From JANPBY01 sp031430645 (lineage in GTDB: Bacteria > Actinomycetota > Actinomycetes > DATJPE01): a DNA stretch of 36,897 nucleotides. The stretch's first letter is position 1; every line of letters starts with the position of its first letter. The notes beneath the pieces are model-generated. The model worked only from the letters and a program-made list of their open reading frames with translations, was not told the origin of the DNA and searched no databases. Position numbers and translations under genes: made by a program. Below, one piece after another: positions 9,714 through 20,002 of this stretch. The stretch lies in assembly GCA_031430645.1 (NCBI GenBank), contig JANPBY010000088.1, positions 1-36,897 of the forward strand. The letters are read 5' to 3'.

Positions 9714-9765
9714 CCCGAACCGACGCTGACCCCGAACCGACGCTGACCCGAACCGACGCTGAACC
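9704..9765 (+). repeat. Tandem repeat that includes the hspR stop codon
   Basis: A 16-17 bp unit, CCGACGCTGACCCGAA, occurs four times (from 9704, 9720, 9737 and 9753; the last is partial). The first copy contains the final codons and TGA of hspR. The array fills nearly the whole hspR-clpB gap and each copy carries a TGA. It looks like local duplication by slippage. Confidence 0.9.
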
Positions 9766-9777
9766 AAGGAAGATGCC

Positions 9778-12360
<2,583 letters not shown>

Positions 12361-12361
12361 C

Positions 12362-12398
12362 CGCGCAGCCCTCTCTCGTGATCATGCGGCTGGTCGCG
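12362..12398. terminator. Possible bidirectional terminator between clpB and dapC
   Basis: CGCGCAGCC can pair with GGCTG-GT-CGCG as a 9-bp stem with a 2-nt bulge and a 17-nt loop. It lies between two convergent genes. There is no U tract, so support is weak. Confidence 0.3.
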
Positions 12399-12401
12399 CC
12401 G

Positions 12402-13562
12402 TCACCCGAAGGCCGTACGCAGCCGATCGACCGCCTCGAGCAGGACCTCGTCTCGTTTGCAGAACGCCCACCGAACTAATGGAGCGCCAAGGGCGTCGTC
12501 GTCCCAGAAGGGCGCGTGCGGGATCGCGACGACACCGGCTCGCGCCGGCAGGTCACGGCAGAACTGCCGGCCGTCCTCGTAGCCCAGGGGACGCACGTCG
12601 GTGGTCGCGAAGTACGTGCCCCGCGGAGGGTGCACGTCCAGGCCGACCGACGCCAGACCGTCGCACAGCAGGTCGCGTTTGGCCGCGAGACCCTCGCGGA
12701 GCCCGGTGAAGTAGCTGTCGGGCAGCCCGAGACCTAGGGCGATCGCCGGCTGGAAGGGCGCCCCCGAGGTGAAGGTGAGGAACTGCTTCGCCAGCCGTAC
12801 GGTTTCGACGAGCTCGGGCGGGCCGGTGACCCAGCCGAGCTTCCACCCGGTGAAGGAGAACGTCTTGCCGGCCGAGCTGATCGACAGGGTGCGCTCGCGC
12901 ATCCCCGGGAGTGCGGCGATCGGCACGTGCGGGCGGTCGGCGTCGAACGCCATGTGCTCGTAGACCTCGTCGACGACCACCACAAGGTCGTGATCGACTG
13001 CGACTTCGGCGATCGCGCTGAGTTCGGCATGCGAGAGCACTGCACCGGTCGGGTTGTGCGGCGTATTAATCAGCAGCATCTTGGTGCGCGGGGTCACGGC
13101 GCGACGCAGGTCGTCGGGATCGAGGGCGTACGTCGGCGGGCGCAGCGTCACCGGCCGACGAATGCCGCCGGCGAAGCCGATGCACGCGACGTAGGAGTCG
13201 TAGTAGGGCTCGAGCACGACGACTTCGTCACCGGGGTCGATCATCGCCAGCAGGGCGGCGGCGATCGCCTCTGTCGCGCCGGTCGTGACGAGCACCTCGC
13301 CGTCCGGGTCGTACGTCAGCCCGGAGAAGCGCTCCCGATGGGTGGAGATGGCCTGGCGCAACGCGGCGATCCCGGTGCCGGGGGCGTACTGGTTGTGCCC
13401 CTCGCGGATCGCGTCGATGGCAGCGTCCGCGACCTCGACCGGACCGTCTGTGTCGGGGAAACCCTGCCCGAGGTTGATCGCCCCGGTGGCCAGGGCCAGC
13501 GCCGACATCTCAGCGAAGACCGTGGTGCCCAGCCCCTGAACCCTCCGCGCCTGCCGTTCCAT
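12402..13562 (-). CDS. dapC: PLP-dependent aminotransferase, DapC-like
   Basis: This 386-aa protein is a class I/II fold-type-I aminotransferase. It shows GAINLGQGFPDTDGP, NQYAPGTG, NTPHNPTGAV and SISSAGKTFSFTGWKLGW, where the lysine binds PLP. Overall pattern and order resemble mycobacterial DapC (N-succinyldiaminopimelate aminotransferase, lysine and cell-wall pathway); kynurenine or methionine aminotransferases of the same subgroup are alternatives. The ATG at 13562 is chosen because TAGCCT lies 7 nt upstream and because family members start just before the TTVFAEMSALA block. An in-frame GTG at 13586 would add 8 residues. Confidence 0.82.
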   Translation of the reverse strand: MERQARRVQGLGTTVFAEMSALALATGAINLGQGFPDTDGPVEVADAAIDAIREGHNQYAPGTGIAALRQAISTHRERFSGLTYDPDGEVLVTTGATEAIAAALLAMIDPGDEVVVLEPYYDSYVACIGFAGGIRRPVTLRPPTYALDPDDLRRAVTPRTKMLLINTPHNPTGAVLSHAELSAIAEVAVDHDLVVVVDEVYEHMAFDADRPHVPIAALPGMRERTLSISSAGKTFSFTGWKLGWVTGPPELVETVRLAKQFLTFTSGAPFQPAIALGLGLPDSYFTGLREGLAAKRDLLCDGLASVGLDVHPPRGTYFATTDVRPLGYEDGRQFCRDLPARAGVVAIPHAPFWDDDALGAPLVRWAFCKRDEVLLEAVDRLRTAFG

Positions 13563-13569
13563 ACCGACG

Positions 13570-13575
13570 AGGCTA
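13570..13575 (-). promoter_or_regulatory. -10 box for leaderless dapC-like gene
   Basis: TAGCCT on the minus strand lies 7 nt before the ATG at 13562, fitting a leaderless transcript. The matching -35 region falls inside the outer arm of the large inverted repeat at 13585-13740. Confidence 0.45.
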
Positions 13576-13584
13576 CGACCCCCC

Positions 13585-13740
13585 ACTTCCCACGCGACAC
13601 GCCGTCCTCACGTGTGAAGTACCACGCTCAGATGTCACCTTTTCGCGCGTGAAGACAAACTGCTCCCGCACTTCACGCCCAAAAAGGTGAGCCGTACGCC
13701 TGGTACTTCACAGGTGAGGACGGCGTGTCGCGCGTGAAGT
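13585..13740. repeat. Large imperfect intergenic inverted repeat (156 bp)
   Basis: Two arms of about 70 bp face each other around a 16-nt centre (13655-13670). The outer arms pair without a mismatch for 19 bp (13593-13611 with 13714-13732), and again for 12 bp (13613-13624 with 13701-13712). Each outer 36-bp part is itself bounded by ACTTC and GAAGT. It lies between divergent genes and resembles a paired REP/BIME-type or MITE-like element. No target-site duplication was seen. It shares ACGCGACACGC with the palindrome at 17100-17162. Confidence 0.85.
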
Positions 13741-13792
13741 CGCGCCGCGCTGCTGGATCGCGTGCGTTGGGACTGCTGGCAGGGTGGGCGCC

Positions 13793-14551
13793 ATGACTGC
13801 TGCTCTTGTCACCGGCGCTACGGCCGGGATCGGCCTCGCTTTCGCTCAGCAGCTGGCCAAAGACGGCTACGACCTCGTGCTGGTGGCGCGGGACGAGGAA
13901 CGCTTGGGGCGTACGGCTGAGGATCTCGAGCACCGCTTCGGCGGCGTGGTCGAGGTGCTGCCCGCGGACCTCTCTGTCGCCGAGTCCTGCGCGGAGGTGG
14001 AAGGCCGACTGGCGGACCGCGACCGTCCGGTCGACCTGCTCGTCAACAACGCTGGGTTCGGGGCCAACCAGTCGTTCGTCACCGGGGACCTTCTCCTGGA
14101 GCAGCAGGCGCTGGATGTCATGGTCCGCGCTGTCCTTCGGCTCACCCACGCGGCAGTCGGGGGGATGGTGACCCGCGGGAGCGGTGCGGTCGTGAACGTG
14201 TCCTCGATCGCTGGTTGGATCCCGTCGGGCACCTACGGCGCTGCGAAGGCCTACGTGACCTCCTTCACCGAGGGCCTCGCCGGAGAGCTGCGCGGGACCG
14301 GGGTTCGAGCGATGGCGCTGTGCCCCGGCTTCGTGCACACCGAGTTCCACGAGCGGGCCGGCCTCGACATCGCCTCGATCCCGGAGTGGCTGTGGCTGGA
14401 TGCCGACCGGGTCGTCGAAGACGCCCTGCGCGACCTCGAGCGCGGGCGTGTGGTCAGCGTGCCGTCGGCGACGTACAAGACCCTGTCGGTCGTGGCCAGG
14501 CACGCACCGCGTCGGGTGATGACGCGCGGCCATCGTCGCGTTCGCCGCTGA
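13793..14551 (+). CDS. SDR family NAD(P)-dependent oxidoreductase
   Basis: This 252-aa protein has the classical short-chain dehydrogenase pattern: cofactor motif TGATAGIG near the N-terminus, NNAG after LLV, the catalytic serine in VNVSSIAG, and YGAAKAY, which gives the YxxxK catalytic pair. After the fold, a basic tail (RRVMTRGHRRVRR) ends the protein. An arginine in LVLVARDEERL hints at NADP preference. The ATG at 13793 follows a G-rich stretch; a GTG 9 nt upstream is possible. It lies 89 bp before the sulfatase gene on the same strand and may share its promoter. The substrate is unknown. Confidence 0.88.
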   Translation: MTAALVTGATAGIGLAFAQQLAKDGYDLVLVARDEERLGRTAEDLEHRFGGVVEVLPADLSVAESCAEVEGRLADRDRPVDLLVNNAGFGANQSFVTGDLLLEQQALDVMVRAVLRLTHAAVGGMVTRGSGAVVNVSSIAGWIPSGTYGAAKAYVTSFTEGLAGELRGTGVRAMALCPGFVHTEFHERAGLDIASIPEWLWLDADRVVEDALRDLERGRVVSVPSATYKTLSVVARHAPRRVMTRGHRRVRR

Positions 14552-14640
14552 CCCGTCAGCGACGGCCGGTGCGGGCTCGAATCGCCACTCTCGGTCGAGG
14601 TGGATAGCGTGGCAGGACCAGCCAGGACTGAGGAGGATCT

Positions 14641-16143
14641 GTGCCGCAGGACAAGCCGAACATCCTGGTGATCTGGGGTGACGACATCGGGATCTCCAAC
14701 CTGAGCTGCTACAGCGACGGCTTGATGGGCTACCGCACACCCAACATCGACCGGATCGCCGACGAAGGCGTGCGCTTCACCGACTACTACGGCGAGTAGA
14801 GTTGCACTGCGGGGCGAGCCGCGTTCATCACCGGGCAGAACCCGATCCGAACCGGCCTGACCAAGGTGGGAATGCCCGGCGCCGACATCGGGCTTCAAGC
14901 TGAAGACCCGACGATCGCAACGGCGCTCAAGGCGAACGGCTACGCGACCGGGCAGTTCGGCAAGAACCACCTCGGCGACCGCGACGAGCACCTGCCGACG
15001 GTCCACGGGTTCGACGAGTTCTTCGGCAACCTCTATCACCTCAACGCCGAGGAGGAGCCCGAGCTCGACGACTACCCCAAGCCCGAGGACTTCCCGAACT
15101 TCGCCAAGAACTTCGGGCCACGCGGGGTTCTGCACTCGTGGGCGAACGCCGACGGCACCCAGCGGATCGAGGACACCGGCCCGCTGACCAAGAAGCGCAT
15201 GGAGACCGTCGACGAGGAGTTCCTCGAAGCAGCGAGCGCCTTCATCAAGGACAAGGCCGCGGCGCAGACGCCGTTCTTCGTGTGGTTCAACGCCACCCAC
15301 ATGCACTTCCGGACCCACGTGAAGCCCGAGAGCAAGGGGCAGGCCGGCCGCTGGCAGTCCGACTACCACGACACGATGATCGACCACGACAAGCTGGTCG
15401 GCGAGCTGCTGGCCCTGCTAGACGAGCTGGGCCTCGCCGAAGACACGATCGTCGTCTACTCCTCCGACAACGGCCCGCACCTGAACTCCTGGCCGGACGC
15501 CGGGATGACGCCGTTCCGTGGCGAGAAGAACACCAACTGGGAGGGCGCCTACCGCGTTCCGGCGGTCGTTCGGTGGCCCGGACACCTCCCCGAGCGCACC
15601 GTGCTCAACGGCATCATGAGCCACGCCGACTGGTTCACCACCTTGCTCGCTGCCGCGGGCGTCGATGACATCGCCGGGGCACTCAAAACCGGTGCTGAGC
15701 TTGATGGCACGACGTACAAGGTGCACCTCGACGGCCACAACCAGCTGCCCTACCTCACCGGCCAGGTCGACCAGAGCCCGCGCAACTTCTTCTTCTACGT
15801 CACCGACGATGGCGACCTTGCCGCCATTCGTTACGACAACTGGAAGTTGGTGTTCCTCGAGCAGCGGGTCCAAGGCACGCTGCAAGTGTGGGCCGAACCG
15901 TTCGTCCAGTTGCGGGTGCCCAAGATGTTCAACCTGCGCACCGATCCCTACGAGCGCGCGGACATCACCTCGAACACGTACTGGGACTGGTTGCTCGACC
16001 ACTCCTTCCTGGCTGTGCCCGCTCAGGCCTTCGTCGCCCAGATGATCGGCACCTTCGTCGAGTTCCCACCCCGACAGGAGCCTGCATCCTTCGGGATCGA
16101 CAAGGTGCTCGAGAAGATGAAGGCTGGCACCCCCAGCGCATGA
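14641..16143 (+). pseudogene. Arylsulfatase interrupted by an in-frame amber codon
   Basis: One frame of 500 codons encodes a type I sulfatase except for TAG at codon 53 (14797-14799). Before it come the metal-ligand motif WGDDIG and the block YRTPNIDRIADEGVRFTDYY. Directly after it comes SCTAGRAAFITGQ, where C55 of CTAGR is the residue converted to formylglycine. In related arylsulfatases this position is usually Gln (E/Q-Q-SCTAGR), so one C-to-T change (CAG to TAG) explains it. The remaining frame (FGKNHLGDRDE, VYSSDNGPH, FRGEKNTNWEGAYRVP) is intact with normal motifs. AGGAGG at 14631-14636 precedes the GTG start. The stop overlaps the FGE start by 4 nt. Recent pseudogene, read error or suppression are all possible. 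Confidence 0.9.
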
Positions 16144-17105
16144 CGGGCCCGCATCAGTCGTCGCCCGTCGGCAAACCACCGGCGGGCGACCTGGTGTGGA
16201 TCCCTGGGGGCGTGTTCCGCATGGGGTCGGACGCCCACTATCCCGAGGAAGCTCCGGCTCGCGATGTCGAGATCGATGGATTCTGGCTGGCCCGGACGAC
16301 GGTCACCAACACCGAATTCGCGGCCTTCGTCGGGGCGACCGACTACCAGACCGTGGCGGAGCGCCCGTTGGACCCCGCGGACTTCCCCGGTGCCCCGGTC
16401 GAGAATCTCCTCCCTGGCTCGATGGTCTTCACCCGTACGACCGGCCCGGTCGACCTGCGCCACCTCAGCCAATGGTGGACCTGGACACCAGGTGCCTGCT
16501 GGCGTCACCCCGAGGGCCCGGCGAGCGACGTGGACACCCGGGGCGCTCACCCGGTGGTGCAGGTGGCCCTTGAGGATGCGGAGGCGTACGCAGCGTGGGC
16601 GGGGTTGGTTCTCCCAAGCGAAGCCGAGTGGGAGCGCGCCGCCCGCGGCGGCCTCGAGGGTGCGGCGTACACCTGGGGCGATGAACCCGACGAACCCACG
16701 CGACCGTTTGCCAACTACTGGCACGGGGACTTCCCGTGGCGGGCTGACGATGGCTACGGGGAGTCTTCGGCGGTCGCCTCGTACCCGGTTAACGGTCTCG
16801 GTCTCGCCGACATGGCAGGCAACGTCTGGGAGTGGACCTCGGACTGGTACCAGGAGAACCGCTGGCCGGACACGGCTCCGTGCTGCGTCCCGCGCGACCC
16901 TCGCGGCGGCACTGTCGAAGACAGCCTGGACGCGCGCCAGCCGCAGTTCAGGGTCCCCCGCAAGGTCATCAAAGGCGGGTCATTCCTCTGCGCCGACAGC
17001 TATTGCATGCGTTACCGCCCCGCCGCCCGGCGCCCACAGATGGTCGACACCGGCATGAGCCACCTGGGCTTCCGCTGCGCGTCCCGCCCGCAACCAGAGC
17101 GCTGA
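16140..17105 (+). CDS. Formylglycine-generating enzyme (FGE / SUMF1 family)
   Basis: This 321-aa protein starts with IPGGVFRMGSD and has the FGE core LPSEAEWERAARGG, DMAGNVWEWTSDWY and KVIKGGSFLCADSYCMRYRPAARR. C284 and C289 match the copper-binding catalytic pair of FGE (human Cys336/Cys341 in a CxxxxC arrangement). It oxidises the sulfatase motif cysteine to formylglycine. The ATG overlaps the sulfatase stop (ATGA), a common sulfatase-FGE pairing. Because the sulfatase has an early stop, coupled translation of this gene may be reduced unless reading is rescued. The stop codon lies inside the 63-bp palindrome that follows. FGE is also free to act on other sulfatases. Confidence 0.93.
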   Translation: MTGPHQSSPVGKPPAGDLVWIPGGVFRMGSDAHYPEEAPARDVEIDGFWLARTTVTNTEFAAFVGATDYQTVAERPLDPADFPGAPVENLLPGSMVFTRTTGPVDLRHLSQWWTWTPGACWRHPEGPASDVDTRGAHPVVQVALEDAEAYAAWAGLVLPSEAEWERAARGGLEGAAYTWGDEPDEPTRPFANYWHGDFPWRADDGYGESSAVASYPVNGLGLADMAGNVWEWTSDWYQENRWPDTAPCCVPRDPRGGTVEDSLDARQPQFRVPRKVIKGGSFLCADSYCMRYRPAARRPQMVDTGMSHLGFRCASRPQPER

Positions 17106-17162
17106 GTGTGACGTTTGGTACGCGACACGCGGCGTGTCGCGTACAAAACGTCACACTCAGCG
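17100..17162. terminator. 63-bp near-perfect palindrome between convergent genes
   Basis: The sequence is palindromic over 63 bp around 17131 with one mismatched pair (17117 with 17145). It contains the FGE stop codon (17103-17105) and ends 4 bp before the sigma-factor gene stop. As RNA it gives a very stable hairpin from either strand, so a bidirectional terminator is likely. Its core ACGCGACACGC also occurs in the inverted repeat at 13585-13740, which suggests a repeat family rather than a plain terminator. Confidence 0.85.
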
Positions 17163-17166
17163 GGGG

Positions 17167-19800
17167 TTAGCGGGTTGAGGAGACGGTGAGGACGCCGAGG
17201 AGGAAGACGTCTTGCAGGGTCGATGCGCGAACCTTGGCGGTGGCATCGGTGAACACGGCGCCGGTCATCGGTTTGGCGTCGACTCCGAGGGTGTTGGCGA
17301 AGCGGGAACCGACGGCGAAAGCGTCGGCCACATTGGTGGCGCTGGCGTCTCCTGTGGCCGGTGCGAGTGCGGTGCCATCCAAGGTGAGTACGTCGCCGTC
17401 GAAGCCGGCGTCGCCTTCCCAAGACACCATGCCGACCCGCGCCTCGAGCCCGGCCGTGGCGGGCAGCATCAGGTCGACGTCCTCACCGGGTGCCACCCTT
17501 GAGAACCCGTCGACCACCGACACCCGCCCCTCCGGCAGTGTTGCAACGCTGTAGACCACGACGAGCGCCCACCCGGCGTAGCGACCCTGCCCGGGCTCGG
17601 CCACAGCGTCGGCCGCCCACCACCGACCGCTGCCCCCGGCCTTGACCTCGCTGGTCACGTTCGCGAAGGCCTGATACGCGGGCCCTCGACCCGTGGACCG
17701 CCCCGTGTCGATTCGGTCGGCCGTGACCTCGGTGTACGCGAGTCCCGGCGCGGCGAGAGAGATGGTGCCGAGCCGCGCGCTCTCAGTGCCTGCTGGCACG
17801 TTGGCCGACCAGTACAGCCCCGCCCAGGCGACGGTGGCGCCGGCCGGCAGGTCGAGCCCAGCGCTCGAGGACGTACGGGTGGCCTTGTCGGAGTCTTCGT
17901 CGAGGCCCACCATAGCCCAGTTGTCGTTGTTGAGGTCGGCCCCCGTCCGGGCGTGCGCTTCTGAGCAGCCCTTGGCGTCAGTGGGGCAACTGAGAAGTGG
18001 CGCCCCGACCTCGGTGACGGCCAGCCGCCCGCGATCGGCGAACGAAGCGGCATACCCGTCAGCGGCGACGCCAGTTGTCCCAGTGACGGTGACCGACGCA
18101 GCCCCCGGTGCGCCCACCGTCACCGAGACCGGGGTTGTCCCTGCGCTTCCCGGCTCGGCGGTGACGTCGAGGTATGCCGTGACCGCCGTACCAGCGTTGA
18201 CTGAAGGGCCGGTGCACCGGGCGCCGGTTGGTACGGCTGTGCAGGCCCAGCCGTCGGCCACGGCGAAGGGAGCGAGGGTCGGAAGGCCGGCGCCGAACAT
18301 CCCTGCCGTGCGCAGCACGGGGGTGCCGGCGAGGGACACGCCAGGCGGCAGGGCGAGGTCCGCGGTGAGGCCGGTGGTCGCGATGTCACCGGAGTTGCCC
18401 GCGGTGAAACCGACCACGCCCGCGCGTCCAGCCACCAGATCTCCCAACGGCTCGAGCGCCAAGGTGAGCACCGGGCCGATCGGTGTCGGCGTAGGGGTCG
18501 GAGTGGGGGTGGGGGTGGGCGTCGGCGTCGGGGTGACCGAGGGCGGGGGAGTCGGAGTCGGCGGGGACGTCCCGCCACCAGGTCCTGGGGTTGCCCGCGG
18601 GGAGTTCGTGACCCCTGGTGGGTTGTTGCTGCCGGTCCCGACGGGAGTACTCGTCGCGACCGGGTTGGGCAGTGCACTCGGGCTTGGGGCAGGAGCCGAG
18701 GGGGAGGCGCTCTGGCTCGGGGGGAGGACCGGCACGGTCACCCCGGGCACGTCGCCGCCGCTGTTGGCCGCATCGTTGCCGGGTGCGTCGTTGCCGCTGT
18801 TGAACAAAGCGAGGGCGAGCGCACTCAGTCCGAGGACGCCGACCGTTGCTGCAGCAGCACCGAGGGCGCCTGCGGGGTTCCAAGACCATCGGGCAGCCGC
18901 TGCTGTTACACCGCCTGCGCCACCTGCGGCCGCGGCTCCGGTTGCTTCGCCCGGGCGCCCGATGAGACCGGCCGCGGCGACGCCAGACGTACCGCCCAGC
19001 AGCAGGCCGCCCTTGAGTAGCCCCACCCCCAGCACACCCAGGATCAGCGGCGCGATGATCACGCGCATGCCGTGGTTGACATCGGCGAGCTCGGCAACCA
19101 GGGCGCGGCACTCGATGCAACCGCCGAGGTGGTTCTCGACCTGCACAGTCTCGCGCTTGGACAGCCCGCCCCGGGCATAGGAGCCGAGCTTGTCGTTGAC
19201 CGCCGCGCAATCGTCGGCGTGCGGCATGACTAGGTGGGCCTGGAGGTAGGCCTGTCGGAGCCCCTCGCGGGCCCGGTAGGCCAGGGCGGAGACCCCGTTG
19301 GCTGTCAGGCCCAGGATCGGGGCGATCTCGGCGGGGCTGAGCTCCTCGACCTCGCTATGCCAGAGCACGGCCCGCCAGCGTTCGGGAAGCGTCGCATAGG
19401 CCTGGGCGACCAACGTGCGCTCCAGGCCTTCAAGGGCAGGGTCGACGAAGGGCACGCCGGGGTCGTACGCCGAGAGGTCGTCGGTGAGCTGGACGCGTGA
19501 ACCGGCGCGGGTCCGGTCATAGGCCACGCGCCGCAGCGTTGTGAACAAGTAGGCCCGGAAGGAGACATCGGGTCCGCCGCCGGTCTGCAGGATCTGGAGC
19601 ACCTTGGCGAAGGCTTCTGCGACCAAGTCATCGGCGTCGGCTTCATTGCGCGAGTGCTGGCGCGCGAGGTTGCGCGCGGCTCCAGAGTGCCGCTCGAACA
19701 GCGCTCCATACGCCTGGGTGTCCCCGCCCCGGACAGCAGCGATCAGCTCGGCATCACTCGGGCCCAAAGGTGCGGCCTCGAGGTCGGTCGGCTGGGTCAC
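17167..19800 (-). CDS. ECF sigma factor fused to anti-sigma zinc finger, membrane segments and surface domain
   Basis: This 877-aa protein has sigma region 2 (about 17-95, DADDLVAEAFAKV), region 4 (about 128-188, LPERWRAVLWHSEVEELSPAEIA), then an anti-sigma zinc motif H224-x3-C228-x2-C231 with C198 upstream. Hydrophobic stretches at about 247-270 and 311-333 are likely membrane segments. A Pro/Thr/Ser-rich stalk (340-442, with a pure TP run at 424-440) leads to a large outer part (about 445-877) with DUF11-like and LYWSANVPAG-type beta repeats. Related actinobacterial ECF groups with long C-terminal extensions (ECF52/53-like) are known. A signal from outside could release the sigma part, for example by proteolysis; this is inferred. 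The start is GTG with GAGGA upstream. Confidence 0.88.
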   Translation of the reverse strand: MTQPTDLEAAPLGPSDAELIAAVRGGDTQAYGALFERHSGAARNLARQHSRNEADADDLVAEAFAKVLQILQTGGGPDVSFRAYLFTTLRRVAYDRTRAGSRVQLTDDLSAYDPGVPFVDPALEGLERTLVAQAYATLPERWRAVLWHSEVEELSPAEIAPILGLTANGVSALAYRAREGLRQAYLQAHLVMPHADDCAAVNDKLGSYARGGLSKRETVQVENHLGGCIECRALVAELADVNHGMRVIIAPLILGVLGVGLLKGGLLLGGTSGVAAAGLIGRPGEATGAAAAGGAGGVTAAAARWSWNPAGALGAAAATVGVLGLSALALALFNSGNDAPGNDAANSGGDVPGVTVPVLPPSQSASPSAPAPSPSALPNPVATSTPVGTGSNNPPGVTNSPRATPGPGGGTSPPTPTPPPSVTPTPTPTPTPTPTPTPTPIGPVLTLALEPLGDLVAGRAGVVGFTAGNSGDIATTGLTADLALPPGVSLAGTPVLRTAGMFGAGLPTLAPFAVADGWACTAVPTGARCTGPSVNAGTAVTAYLDVTAEPGSAGTTPVSVTVGAPGAASVTVTGTTGVAADGYAASFADRGRLAVTEVGAPLLSCPTDAKGCSEAHARTGADLNNDNWAMVGLDEDSDKATRTSSSAGLDLPAGATVAWAGLYWSANVPAGTESARLGTISLAAPGLAYTEVTADRIDTGRSTGRGPAYQAFANVTSEVKAGGSGRWWAADAVAEPGQGRYAGWALVVVYSVATLPEGRVSVVDGFSRVAPGEDVDLMLPATAGLEARVGMVSWEGDAGFDGDVLTLDGTALAPATGDASATNVADAFAVGSRFANTLGVDAKPMTGAVFTDATAKVRASTLQDVFLLGVLTVSSTR
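18481..18531 (-). repeat. Thr-Pro codon microsatellite in the sigma-factor stalk
   Basis: A run of ACC/ACG-CC(N) hexamers encodes alternating Thr-Pro at residues 424-440. Units of 6 bp keep the frame, so slippage would alter the length of the outer stalk without breaking the protein. Confidence 0.8.
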
Positions 19801-20002
19801 CTACGTCATCCTCGCCGGTCGGTGGCGTGCTCTCGTCAGATCATCGGCTGCTGAGGAGCCTTTCTCGACTCTTGACGCCCGTTTGGCCCTCTCGTGACGC
19901 CGAACCACGTCCGATAGCGCGGGGTCGACGCCCGAACCACGATCACCCATCCGGAGCAGCGATAGTCGCGTCACGGCGGCCGGAGTCGTACGTCTCGACA
20001 GC

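Noticed and set aside
14797..14799. TAG read as pyrrolysine
   Set aside because: No Pyl genes are seen here, Actinobacteria are not known to me to use it, and the family has Gln at this place, one base change away.
13673..15387. Long minus-strand frames opposite the SDR and sulfatase genes
   Set aside because: Both plus-strand genes have clear family motifs; these are GC-driven shadow frames.
14866..16143. Sulfatase as an intact shorter gene starting at ATG 14866
   Set aside because: This start would lose the metal ligands and the catalytic cysteine, and the frame upstream keeps sulfatase motifs on both sides of the TAG.
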